In this document: piece after piece, positions 26,633 through 35,220 of the stretch
Position numbering within the stretch: the first letter of the stretch is position 1
Layout of the letters: each line of letters starts with the position of its first letter
From: Streptomyces sp. NBC_00353
GTDB taxonomy: Bacteria; Actinomycetota; Actinomycetes; Streptomycetales; Streptomycetaceae
Length of the DNA: 64,000 bases
Direction of reading: 5' to 3'
Assembly (NCBI RefSeq): GCF_036108815.1
Contig: NZ_CP107985.1
Location: 9,297,501 to 9,361,500 of the forward strand
Program-made: the position numbers and the translations under genes
The notes under the pieces: model-generated
Told to the model about the DNA's origin: nothing
Database searches by the model: none
The model's input: only the letters and a program-made list of their open reading frames with translations

Positions 26633-27304
26633 ATGACCGCACACGATGTGGCCCGGGCTCTGCCGGGCATCGAGGACCTGCGTGACCACTGCCGTGGCCT
26701 CGCGATGCTGGACGCCGTGCTCAGCCCGGAGTGGGACGCGCGGTTCTACTCCTTCGACGCCCACTGGGACGAGGGCGAGCAACTGGCGTCGATGCGGGAT
26801 GGAATGGGCGGTGAGTACGCGATCGTGTTCGCGGCCGCCGGGGCCTACGTCCGGGGCTTCGACCACGAGTCCCTCATGAGTCCGTGGGCCCGCATGGACG
26901 TCCCCACGGCGTGGCCGGGCGTCCTCGACGACGTGCCGGACGTTTTCCACCCGTACGTCACCGAGCCCGCGTTCTGCGACGAGGAGGGCGTCCCCACCGT
27001 CACCTGCTGCCTGTGGCGCCGGGCGGGCGACCTCGCCTGGCGGACCGGCGCCATCGTCTTTCCCGAGGAGGGCGACGGCGACCCGGACGGCGCGAACGGC
27101 CTCTTCGAACTCCTCGTCGACCGCTCCCCGGAGGCTTACGCGATGTGGGCGTCCGAGTATTACGAGAGACCCGTCGATGTCGAGGCCGTCCGCGCCGTGC
27201 TGGCCCGGCGCCAGCTGACGCCGGAGATCGTCGCCGTGCTCAACTCGGACGTCGAGCTCGCTGATCTGATCGAGGACATCTCGGAGGTCGGCTACCCAGC
27301 CTGA
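26633..27304 (+). CDS. Conserved hypothetical protein (223 residues)
   Basis: ATG at 26633 (alternative GTG at 26615). The protein is acidic and tryptophan-rich (LSPEWDARFYSFDAHWDEGE; GEYAIVFAAAGAYVRGFDHE; TVTCCLWRRAGDLAWRTGAI) and ends SDVELADLIEDISEVGYPA. There is no signal peptide or membrane helix. GC3 is very high, so it is a genuine gene. I do not recognise a named domain; the compact soluble character resembles small immunity-like or regulatory proteins, but no function can be assigned. Confidence 0.75.
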   Translation: MTAHDVARALPGIEDLRDHCRGLAMLDAVLSPEWDARFYSFDAHWDEGEQLASMRDGMGGEYAIVFAAAGAYVRGFDHESLMSPWARMDVPTAWPGVLDDVPDVFHPYVTEPAFCDEEGVPTVTCCLWRRAGDLAWRTGAIVFPEEGDGDPDGANGLFELLVDRSPEAYAMWASEYYERPVDVEAVRAVLARRQLTPEIVAVLNSDVELADLIEDISEVGYPA

Positions 27305-27541
27305 GGGCCCGACGCTCCTCCTCCGGCTCGCCCTCCCACAGAGCGCCCCACCGGGTTCCCTCCGCCCGGAAGCCGGCGTGAGGAGTTGAAACGTAGGCCT
27401 CCATCCACAGCAGACCGAGCTGCCCGACGGAGTACCCGGCGACGAGCCGCCTCGCCTCCGTCCCAGTCTGCGCTCGATCGCGGGCGGGCGAGCGACCTGA
27501 CCCAACCGATCGCCCCCGAGTGAGTACACACCTGGCCAGGC

Positions 27542-27596
27542 GGGCCATCTACGACGCTCAGTCACAGCACTTGTAACTGAGGGCCGTAGATGGCCC
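27542..27596 (-). terminator. Terminator-like hairpin after the GNAT gene
   Basis: Perfect 12 bp arms GGGCCATCTACG and CGTAGATGGCCC enclose an inner CTCAGT/ACTGAG stem. It lies ten bases beyond the stop of the GNAT gene, whose transcript it would terminate. It could also act on the 223-residue gene from the other side. Confidence 0.65.
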
Positions 27597-27605
27597 GTGA
27601 GCGTC

Positions 27606-28472
27606 CTAGGCGTCCCGGTATTGGTCCCGGACCTCGGGGCGTTGCTGGAAGCCGGCTGATTTGTAGGTGGCGACGGCGCCGACATTGGAGCTCGGGGCGC
27701 AGACGATCGCGCTCGACGAGCCCAGCTCCTGGAGTGCGGCCGCCGCGCCAACGGTGACCGCCTCGCCGTAGCCGTGACGGCGATGTTCCCGGTGTACGCC
27801 CATCGGTTCGAGCAACCCGGGCCTACCCGGACCGGCCGACCACACCGTCACCGCCGCGACCGCGGTGCCCTGGTCGTCGTACGCGACCAGACACCGGGCG
27901 TCGGCGTACGGCAATCCGGCCGCCATCGCGTGCCAGCGCTCGTCCGTGAACCTCGACCCGTCGAACGCTGCCCGATGTACGGCGGCAAACACGTGCGCCT
28001 GCTCCGGCCCGACCGCCTCGATCCGCACGCCCGGGTCATTCACCCGGTCCGTGAGATTGCGGCGCAGCGGCGTCCACGGCTCGTCGGCGTTCCAGCCGTC
28101 CTCGAACAGCAGATCTTGGACCAGCGCACCCATCGGCGCCTCGATGTTCGCCTTCCCCTCGGGCAAAACGCCGCGCTCCGGCTCGGTCACGTCTTCAACC
28201 AACTGCTGCGCCAGCTCCTCGTCCCGATGAGCGTCCGGCGCGATCGTCAGCCGCAACAGTCCGGGACCGTCCAGCAGTCCGACGGCGAGAATCTGTCCTT
28301 CCCGGCTCCACGTCCTGACCGCCGCGGCGGTCGCTTCCGCACCTAAACGCCAGAACCAGCCCAGGTCCCCCGGATGCAACTGCATCGGCGCCCCGTCGTA
28401 CTGCCACTCCCGCAGCACGCCCACAGCCTCGCTCAGCCCGTCGACTCCCGGCTTGCCTAACACAATCGCCAT
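27606..28472 (-). CDS. GNAT-family N-acetyltransferase (double-domain)
   Basis: ATG at 28472 gives 288 residues. The N-terminal half resembles a degenerate GNAT fold (DGLSEAVGVLREWQYDGAPM; GLLRLTIAPDAHRDEELAQQ). The C-terminal half is canonical: LVAYDDQGTAVAAVTVWSAG, LEPMGVHREHRRHGYGEAVT for acetyl-CoA binding, and SNVGAVATYKSAGF as the family C-terminal motif. It transfers an acetyl group from CoA to an unknown amine. It is monocistronic with a strong hairpin downstream. Confidence 0.88.
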   Translation of the reverse strand: MAIVLGKPGVDGLSEAVGVLREWQYDGAPMQLHPGDLGWFWRLGAEATAAAVRTWSREGQILAVGLLDGPGLLRLTIAPDAHRDEELAQQLVEDVTEPERGVLPEGKANIEAPMGALVQDLLFEDGWNADEPWTPLRRNLTDRVNDPGVRIEAVGPEQAHVFAAVHRAAFDGSRFTDERWHAMAAGLPYADARCLVAYDDQGTAVAAVTVWSAGPGRPGLLEPMGVHREHRRHGYGEAVTVGAAAALQELGSSSAIVCAPSSNVGAVATYKSAGFQQRPEVRDQYRDA

Positions 28473-28646
28473 ACACCCGATCACACACCACCGCACCGAC
28501 AGTCCGCACCCGGTTCCGACCGGTCGGCCGGAACGGACACGTTCAACCAGCAGCCGCCGCCCGTGAACGGTCATCCGGGCATTCCGGTGGGACACGAAGG
28601 TCTCCGTGAGTGGTGTGGAGCCCAGTACGCCAGTTGTAGATCGTGA

Positions 28647-29510
28647 TCATGGTTGAGCTGCTGCTTGTCGCAGGTAGTGGCTGTCACGGGCTCGGGCCTG
28701 GTGGCGTCGTCGCCAGTGGGACCAGCGGAGGCGGTGCGCTGCGGCGTGGGGGGGCCGCACGATCAGAGTGTTGAACAGGTGTGCGATCTCGTTGCTGGTC
28801 AACGGGATCAGTCCGTCTGGTGGGTGCCGGTGAGTGCGTCTGCGGTGGCGACGGCGAGGAAGGCGTGCGCGAGCATCGCGAGGGTGACCCATCGGTGCCA
28901 CTACGTCCACCGGCGGACCTGGTGCTCGTCCAGTCCGGTCAGTCCCTTTCCCGACTGGAAGGTCTCCTCGACCGTCCACCTGCGCCCGACCACCCCTACG
29001 AGCGTGGACAGTGGCACGGCGGTGGATGAATAGCAGCGGCAGAAGACGAGTTCGCCTGTGCGCCGGTTTCGACGGACCAGGACCTGGTTGTGTCCGGGGC
29101 GGTCGTCGGCAATGTGGACCACGGCCCGGTCGTAGAAGCGGTGGCCGTTCGCCCCGGTCCCGGCCGAGAGCCTCTGCCAGGCCCGCCTGGGCATCTCCTT
29201 GACCAGGGCAGCCGCCCGCTCCTCGCTTCGTGGCGATCGGTGGTCGCAGGCGACGGCGAGGACGTAGCCGACCTCACGCTGTTCCAGCTCGGTGCGAAGA
29301 GTCGGGTTGCCCCCGTAGACCTCGTTGCCGGCCACCCAGCGCGCCGGGACGCCGGAGTCCAGGGTGCGGGCGATCATCTGTGCGGCTGGAGCGGGCTTGG
29401 TGGCGAAGCCAACATCGGCGGGGCTGCCGGCCGACGCGCACCGCTGGCGGTCCTCGGTCCAGGGGCGCGGGACGTACATCCTTCTCCTGGATGTCCTCAC
29501 GCGGCAGTAC
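28647..29510 (-). mobile_element. IS701-like transposase, N-truncated pseudogene
   Basis: On the minus strand the frame reads RRRMYVPRPWTEDRQRC, FATKPAPAAQMIARTLDSGV, PARWVAGNEVYGGNPTLR, then GYVLAVACDHR, RAWQRLSAGTGANGHRFYD, RRNRRTGELVFCRCYSS and RWTVEETFQSGKGLTGLDEH. A TAG interrupts it at about 28908 (after QVRRWT). A frameshift near 28812 leads into the normal C-terminus ending RARDSHYLRQAAAQP at 28647. The first third is absent. It cannot make transposase. Confidence 0.85.
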
Positions 29511-29622
29511 CACCGCGGTGCGAACCCGGACTCGTAGAGCACCACCGGCCGCGTGGTCCGCGTTATCACCGTGTCCCCCGAATGGTGGACGCCGATTCGT
29601 ATGGTGTGACCGGCCCGGGGGG

Positions 29623-30585
29623 CTAGGTTGCCGCCGCGAAAGCGTCGACGCCCGTGAGGTCGGCCGACAGCGCCCACAGGCGCGCGGCCTGCTCGGGGTC
29701 GGTCGCATGTGCGTGCACGCCGCCTTCCGAGCCGTCGCCGGCCGGCTCGGCTATGTCGCAGTCCTCGCAGTACACGCCGCCCATGCCTGCCAGCTGGGGG
29801 GAGGTCGCCGCCCATACCTGCGTCGCCGCGCCCTGCCCGGGCGTCTTGAAGGTGGGATCGGTCGGGTTGCCGTTCTCGTCGATCCAGCCCGCGTCGACCA
29901 TCTCCGCCTTCGCGAGGTGGCGCTGCAGCGGGGTGAGGATGCTGCCCGGATGCAGCGCGAACGCTCGGACTCCGGCGTCGCGGCCGAGCGCATCGAGCTG
30001 CATGGCGAACAGCACGTTCGCCGTCTTCGCCTGCCCGTACGCCTGCCATCTGTCGTAGCCACGCTCGAACTGCACATCGTCCCAGCGCACGCTGGTGATG
30101 CCGTGGGCGCCGGAGGACACGGCGACCACGCGGGCGCCACCGCGGGCGATCGCCGGCCAGAGATGGTTGATCAGCGCGTAGTGGCCGAGGTGGTTCGTGG
30201 CGAACTGCGCCTCCCACCCCGGGCCGACCCGCGTCTCGGGGCAGGCCATGACCCCAGCGTTGTTGATCACGATGTCGACCTTGCGACCCGAGGCCAGGAA
30301 CCGCTCGGCGAAACCGCGGACGCTTTCGAGGTCGGACAAGTCGAGGTCGTCGGTCTCGACGCCGTCGATGCCCTCGACCGCCTCCTGGGCGGCTGCCCGT
30401 CGCCGGGCGGGGACCACGACGCGCGCCCCGGCACCCGCCAGGGCGCGAGTTGTCTCCAGACCAAGTCCCGAGTAGCCACCGGTGACGATCGCGGTGCTGC
30501 CGGACAGGTCGATCCCGCTCAGGACGTCGTCCGCGGTGCTCCGGGCACCGAAGCCCGATCCGATTCTGTGCTGAGGTGTCGTCAT
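29623..30585 (-). CDS. Short-chain dehydrogenase/reductase (WWOX/retinol-dehydrogenase-like)
   Basis: This 320-residue oxidoreductase has an NAD(P)-binding TGGYSGLG motif (residues 35-42), NNAG (108-111), S158 in VAVSSGAHG and catalytic Y183/K187 in YGQAKTAN. Its length and the C-terminal extension (YCEDCDIAEPAGDGS; HATDPEQAARLWALSADLTG) are typical of the longer SDRs related to retinol dehydrogenase/WWOX. The ATG at 30585 lies almost directly at the predicted transcription start of a MerR-type promoter, so the message may be leaderless. The substrate is unknown. Confidence 0.93.
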   Translation of the reverse strand: MTTPQHRIGSGFGARSTADDVLSGIDLSGSTAIVTGGYSGLGLETTRALAGAGARVVVPARRRAAAQEAVEGIDGVETDDLDLSDLESVRGFAERFLASGRKVDIVINNAGVMACPETRVGPGWEAQFATNHLGHYALINHLWPAIARGGARVVAVSSGAHGITSVRWDDVQFERGYDRWQAYGQAKTANVLFAMQLDALGRDAGVRAFALHPGSILTPLQRHLAKAEMVDAGWIDENGNPTDPTFKTPGQGAATQVWAATSPQLAGMGGVYCEDCDIAEPAGDGSEGGVHAHATDPEQAARLWALSADLTGVDAFAAAT

Positions 30586-30592
30586 GACGGAG

Positions 30593-30623
30593 ACGCTAGA
30601 TGCTGGACCGCGCTCTAGGTCAA
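30593..30623 (-). promoter_or_regulatory. MerR-type promoter of the SDR gene (19 bp spacer)
   Basis: On the minus strand TTGACC (30623-30618) and TAGCGT (30598-30593) are separated by 19 bp containing CTAGAGCGCGGTCCAG. The over-long spacer filled by a GC-centred dyad is the hallmark of promoters activated by MerR-family regulators. The spacing to the ATG (about 7 bases from the -10 box) implies a leaderless message. Confidence 0.65.
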
Positions 30624-30689
30624 GGGCCGGTGACGGCGAACGTCCGGGTCCAGCCGTTGCGTCTGTGCTGGATCACCATAATCACCGCC

Positions 30690-30950
30690 GGTGGCTATCC
30701 CGGTACCGGACTTGTCATGCCCCACAGGCGGCGCAAGAGCGAAGCTCTGCCCAGCTGGAAGGAATCCCACAACAAGTCCCACAAGCAGGTGCGCGCCTGA
30801 GTCGAGCAGGTGGCCTGGATCGCCGGCTGCCGACGTCTCCACCGACGCTACGAACGCAAAGCCGACCACTTCCTCGCCTTCACCGGCATCGCCTGCACTC
30901 TCATCTGCTGCCGCAGGCTCCTGCCTACCGGGAGCCGGAAGGCTCAGGCA
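30690..30950 (+). mobile_element. IS5-type transposase C-terminal fragment
   Basis: The frame reads GYPGTGLVMPHRRRKSE, then SWKESHNKSHKQVRA, a TGA, and in the same frame VEQVAWIAGCRRLHRRYERK followed by ADHFLAFTGIACTLICCRRL. Both halves are typical of the C-terminal part of Streptomyces IS5-like transposases. The in-frame stop and missing catalytic part make it a fossil. Confidence 0.7.
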
Positions 30951-31528
30951 TTGGCCGCGCCGTAGTGCAGGGCGTCGCCTTGTGGAAGCAGGTATCCGAT
31001 GTCTCGTGTCTGCGGCAACTGCCCTGCCAGCGTCGATGCGTCGGTGGAGCCGGAGACCTCGAAGCCGATCACCCCCAGGCTGAAGGAGGCGCTCTTGAAA
31101 GTCGCGGTCCCGATGGCAGCCAGCCAGTCGTCCATCACGTTGGACCTGAAGCACGGCTGACCGTCCCAGTACGCAATTCCCGCGTGGTCCAGCGCGCCCA
31201 TGGGGACGTAAAAGTCCAGCCAGTCACCGCTTTCATCACCGCCGCGGATCGCCACGCAACCGCACACGACCAGTTGCCCCGTCGGCAGACGGACCTGACC
31301 GTGAAGGTGGCCGAACTCGGTCAGAGAGCCAACCGTGCACGGCACGGAATCCTGCTCCTCAGGCTCACGGTCTCTCTGCCCAAAGCACCCGTGGACGCCT
31401 GCGGCGGACCACAGAGCACTCAGGACGGCCTGAAGTTGGGCGTCATCACTCGATCCAACCTCTATAGCCAGCTCGTAGAAACCATCGGACCAGTTGGTCT
31501 GGTCCCGAAAGGCAGCAGGACTCGCCAT
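30944..31528 (-). CDS. Conserved hypothetical protein (about 194 residues)
   Basis: Two starts are possible: ATG at 31528 (MASPAAFRDQTNWSDGFYEL, preferred because it begins at the conserved-looking part) or ATG at 31570. The protein has a compact alpha/beta look (AIEVGSSDDAQLQAVLSALW; LTEFGHLHGQVRLPTGQLVV; WLDFYVPMGALDHAG) with many small and aromatic residues and no export signal. Its 3' end overlaps the IS5 relic by a few bases. I do not recognise a named family. Confidence 0.6.
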   Translation of the reverse strand: MASPAAFRDQTNWSDGFYELAIEVGSSDDAQLQAVLSALWSAAGVHGCFGQRDREPEEQDSVPCTVGSLTEFGHLHGQVRLPTGQLVVCGCVAIRGGDESGDWLDFYVPMGALDHAGIAYWDGQPCFRSNVMDDWLAAIGTATFKSASFSLGVIGFEVSGSTDASTLAGQLPQTRDIGYLLPQGDALHYGAANA

Positions 31529-31668
31529 CACGTGATCATGCGCCAGGGTCCAGTCCAGTGCCACCCGCATTCAAGTACGGGCAGGGCCAATTGAGATGAC
31601 GTCTGACTGGGGCCTGCCCGGAGACGTGATCACGCGGCGGGGAAAGGGGTTGGACGGGATGATGCTCG

Positions 31669-31827
31669 GGCGAGGCCGGCCTCGCGCTGTTCGACGCCTC
31701 TGCCTCGAAGGAGAAGACGTTGCACGCCAACGCGGGCAAGCACTTCGACTTCCCCAGGTTCGAGGCCGACAGCGCGGTCCGGTTCCTCGCCCGGCACTTC
31801 GGCCGAGCGGCCACCTCGCCGGCCTGA
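31669..31827 (+). pseudogene. Alpha/beta hydrolase C-terminal fragment
   Basis: About 50 codons remain: EAGLALFDASASKEKTLHAN and AGKHFDFPRFEADSAVRFLA, to a TGA at 31827. This is the terminal segment of dienelactone-hydrolase-like proteins that carries the catalytic histidine. Everything before it is gone. Confidence 0.6.
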
Positions 31828-31879
31828 CGTGCGCGGTTGCGGCGCCCGGCTTGCCGGCCGGACGCCGCAACCGCGGCCC

Positions 31880-32373
31880 CGGGGCGGGCAAGCCGCCCCA
31901 CGCAAGGGCTTCCTGGCCAAGCTGACCGGCACCCGCGAGATCGACCTCGACGCCTCCGCCGTTCTCTTCGCGGGCGGCCACCACGTCGACGTCGTCTTCT
32001 TCCAGCAGCTGACCTGTAAGGACGGATCCGTCCAGCACAGCGGCGACAATCCGGTGGGCGGCACCGGGCAGGACGACGAGTCGATCCTCGTCGACCTCCA
32101 GCGCGTGCCGGCGCAGGTGGACCGGATCGCCTTCACGGTGAACTCCTTCACCCGCCAGACCTTCGTGGAAGTCCAGAACGCGTACCGCCGTCTCATCGAC
32201 GAGACCACCGGGCAGGAACTCGCCCGCTACACCCCTACCGGCGGCGGTCACCACACCGCGCAAGTCATGGCCAAGATCTACCGATCCGGAGGCGACAGAT
32301 GGCCGCCCTGGGCGAACCCGCCGCAGGACGCACCTGCCAGGACCTGCTTCCCGCCATCACTCGTCACCTGTGA
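31880..32373 (+). pseudogene. TerD-family stress protein, N-truncated and frameshifted
   Basis: The sequence GFLAKLTGTREIDLDASAVL, FAGGHHVDVVFFQQLTCKDG, SVQHSGDNPVGGTGQDDESI and LVDLQRVPAQVDRIAFTVNS is unmistakably TerD, including the acidic calcium-binding motifs. The normal first 30-35 residues (MTVNMTKGQ-type start) are missing. A shift near 32293 moves the last 25 residues (MAALGEPAAGRTCQDLLPAI) to another frame ending at 32373. It follows the hydrolase fragment and is likely inactive. Confidence 0.75.
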
Positions 32374-32523
32374 TCCGCGCGAAGCTGTCACCGGTTCGGG
32401 CTTGCGCGGCCCGAGGCTGGTGATTACGGTGCCTCAGATGTTTCACAGCGACGCCACCCCCACATTTTTTGTAAGACGGCAGATGCTCTGCAAGGGTTCC
32501 ATATGTTGTACGTGGGATCGCTC

Positions 32524-33672
32524 ATGAGCGAAACGATGCGGCCCACACAGCAGCCGTCGACGTCACTGCGTCCCCAGCGGCAGGCCCCGGCAAAGGGCGC
32601 GGACAGCGGACGGGCCCCAGGGAAGGCGCCCGCCACACCACCCACGTCGGCGAAGAAGCGGGACGCGTTCTTCGACAACGCCAAGTACCTGGCGATCGTG
32701 CTGGTGGCGATGGGCCACGCGTGGGAGCCGCTGCGCGGGGACAGCCGGGCAGCGGCCGCGCTGTACATCACCGTCTACACCTTCCACATGCCGGCGTTCA
32801 TCGTCATCTCCGGCTACTTCTCGCGCAGCTTCGACGCGAGCCCCGGCCGGATCAAACGCCTGGTGAACGGCGTCGCCGTTCCGTACGTGGTCTTCGAGGT
32901 CGCGTACACATTCTTCAAGCGGTGGGCGGGCGGCGACCCGTCGTATCCGATCAGTCTGCTGGACCCCTGGTATTTGACCTGGTTCCTGGCTGCGCTTGTC
33001 ATCTGGCGGCTCACGACCCCGCTGTGGAAGGTCGTGCGCTGGCCGCTGCCGCTGGCGCTCGCCATCGCGGTGCTCGCGTCGGTCTCGCCCGACATCGGTG
33101 ACGACCTCGACCTGCAGCGCGTCCTGCAATTCCTGCCCTTCTTCGTACTCGGTCTCTGCCTGCAGCCGGCCCACTTCCAGCTGGTACGCCGCCGCGAGGT
33201 CCGCCTGCTGGCCGTCCCCGTCTTCGCCGGCGCCCTGGCCGTCGCGTACTGGGCGGCCCCGCAGATGAACGCGGCCTGGTTCTACCGCCGCGACAGCGCC
33301 CAGGAACTGGCCGCGCCGGGCTGGACCGGCGCCGTCATGACGCTCGCCCTGTTCGGATGCTCGGTGATTCTGGTCGCCTGCTTCTTCGCCTGGGTACCCC
33401 GGCGCGAAGTGTGGTTCACCGCTCTCGGCGCCGGGACGCTGTACGGCTATCTGCTCCACGGCTTCCTCGCCAAGGGCTCCCGCTTCTGGCACTGGTACGA
33501 CCAGGACTGGCTCCACCAGCCGTTCGGCCAGATCACCGCCACCCTCGTCGCCGCAACGGTCATCACCGCACTGTGCACCCCGCCCGTGCAGCGGATCTTC
33601 CGTCCCGCGATGGAACCCAAGATGGAGTGGGCCTTCAAACGGGACGCCACCGAGGTCCGGCGAACGAGGTGA
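32524..33672 (+). CDS. Membrane acyltransferase, family 3 (OafA/WecH-like)
   Basis: ATG at 32524 after GGGATC gives 382 residues. A hydrophilic 45-residue N-terminus precedes DNAKYLAIVLVAMGHAWEPL, the family start with the catalytic-type histidine. About ten membrane helices follow (TVYTFHMPAFIVISGYFSRS, LTWFLAALVIWRLT, FLPFFVLGLCL, LGAGTLYGYLLHGF). It resembles fucose 4-O-acetylase-like proteins that acetylate sugars or lipids at the membrane. The stop overlaps the GTG of a small GNAT-like gene, so both are co-translated. Confidence 0.9.
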   Translation: MSETMRPTQQPSTSLRPQRQAPAKGADSGRAPGKAPATPPTSAKKRDAFFDNAKYLAIVLVAMGHAWEPLRGDSRAAAALYITVYTFHMPAFIVISGYFSRSFDASPGRIKRLVNGVAVPYVVFEVAYTFFKRWAGGDPSYPISLLDPWYLTWFLAALVIWRLTTPLWKVVRWPLPLALAIAVLASVSPDIGDDLDLQRVLQFLPFFVLGLCLQPAHFQLVRRREVRLLAVPVFAGALAVAYWAAPQMNAAWFYRRDSAQELAAPGWTGAVMTLALFGCSVILVACFFAWVPRREVWFTALGAGTLYGYLLHGFLAKGSRFWHWYDQDWLHQPFGQITATLVAATVITALCTPPVQRIFRPAMEPKMEWAFKRDATEVRRTR

Positions 33673-34070
33673 GTGGTCCGGCGCGGCTACCGGTGGTCCA
33701 CTTCGAACGCGTCACCGCGGACACACCGGCGGGCCGCCAGGCCGTCCTCGTACGAGAGCACCGAGAGCGAGTGGTGGGGCAGCTGGAGTACCAGGTCTGC
33801 CACCCGTGCCGGCTCGGCTACATAGACCGCATCTCCATCGTCGGCTGCCGGCAGGGGCACGGTCTGGGACGTGAAGCACTGCATACCGCCCTGGCGCCGT
33901 GCCCGGGCTATGCCTGGTCCACGTCCCGACAGTCCTCGGTGGGACGAAAGTTCTTCCTGGCCATGGCTGAGGAGACGGACATACCCTTCCCACCGCGTGC
34001 GGTGCGCTGCCCACACATGGTGTCCGCGACCTCACCAAGGGGCGGGACACGAACCAGCGACGGACAGTGA
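33669..34070 (+). CDS. Small GNAT-like protein
   Basis: GTG at 33669 overlaps the stop of the acyltransferase gene (GTGA). The 133-residue product has a recognisable acetyl-CoA-site region (DRISIVGCRQGHGLGREALH) and a family-like tail (SVGRKFFLAMAEETDIPFPP). The first GNAT strands are short and the protein ends in a low-complexity run, so it may be partly degenerate. Coupling to the acyltransferase suggests related acetylation work, which is inference. Confidence 0.65.
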   Translation: MSGPARLPVVHFERVTADTPAGRQAVLVREHRERVVGQLEYQVCHPCRLGYIDRISIVGCRQGHGLGREALHTALAPCPGYAWSTSRQSSVGRKFFLAMAEETDIPFPPRAVRCPHMVSATSPRGGTRTSDGQ

Positions 34071-34172
34071 CCGGGGAACATTGATCCGGCCACACCCGTT
34101 AACCCCGTCCGCGCGGTTTCAGGGGCATCAGCGTGCGCCTGGGAGCGGGCAACGGAGCACGGTCGTTGCACT

Positions 34173-34355
34173 TCACCTCGCCAGAGCGAGTGCCTTCATA
34201 AAGTCTGAACGAGCGTGGGGGTCAAGCTCGTTGGACCGCCCCACGATGTTCCACCACATCTCAGGGCTTCCTCCACTTCCACCGGGTCAAAGTCCAGAAG
34301 GCCCGCGGCGGCTTCCTCCGGCGTGAGCGGATCGTCCGGGCGCCGGTGAGCAAAC
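34173..34355 (-). pseudogene. Frameshifted small gene of unknown family
   Basis: On the minus strand RRPDDPLTPEEAAAGLLDFD and PVEVEEAL read in one frame. After a one-base shift near 34258, WWNIVGRSNELDPHARSDF and MKALALAR follow to a TGA at 34173. The two parts join smoothly if the shift is repaired. I cannot name the family. Confidence 0.45.
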
Positions 34356-35220
34356 TACCGCATTCCCGGACCTCCCGGCGCGGACGGCGCCGGCCTTCGC
34401 CGCCACGACGGAGCCGGGGATTGTCGATGAATTCCTTCGCGACTCCTGAACGCCTCGCGCTCGTACCGGCCCGGGTTCCGGCGGCCGTCGCCCACCTCGC
34501 GCGCACGCGACAGATCATGCACGTTCGAGGCGGCCGAAAATCGATTGATCACCCCGCATGGTGCGCCTTCCGCACGGAAGACGGTCATGCCCGAATCGGA
34601 ATTGACCGGCCGACCGGACGGTCTGACTGCAACTTTGCACAACGCGCTTTATGCAGAGCTCGCTTGAGGGAATTCCGGCGGAGTTTCGGGCGAAGGTCGG
34701 CTCCGCATCCGAGTCAACCGGCCAGGAGCGGAGTGCGGTTCTCTGCCGGACCGAAATCGCGAGAGCATCTCTCCACACCCCTCGACTTTGCAGATTCGTT
34801 CGATATTAGCGAACGAGAGCGAGACGGAAATCGGCAATTATTAGGATCCCGTCATGAGGGGGTTGTGCCCAGGCTGGCGCAGATGGGTCAATAGACGTAG
34901 CTGAGCCGCACTGTAGGCCCACTCCCACGACTGGGCCGGCGGCGGTGCAGCACGTTCGAACGGCCAGGCCCCGCCGACGGCGGTGTCATTCCCCTTCCCC
35001 CAACCTACTCCTTGACGCCCCGCGTTCAGGGGCACGCATTCGAATCCGGTCGACAGCCGTCGGCTCCATGGAATTCGAGCGCATGCAGGGAGCACCCGGT
35101 TTCTCCTGTGTACCGCCAATTCCAGTGCGGTGCACGCGTTGCTGACGAGTAACGACACATGACCCACCGGGCAGAGCAACACCTCGTCCCAACCATCGGT
35201 TTGCCTTCTAGGAGGTCACC
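34356..35220. other. Gap of about 860 bp before the IPT genes
   Basis: No intact gene was found. The AT content rises around 34600-34850 compared with neighbours, consistent with non-coding or decayed sequence. The last 150 bases should hold the promoter of the IPT/TIG gene, which has an almost ideal AGGAGGT ribosome site at 35211-35217. Confidence 0.4.
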
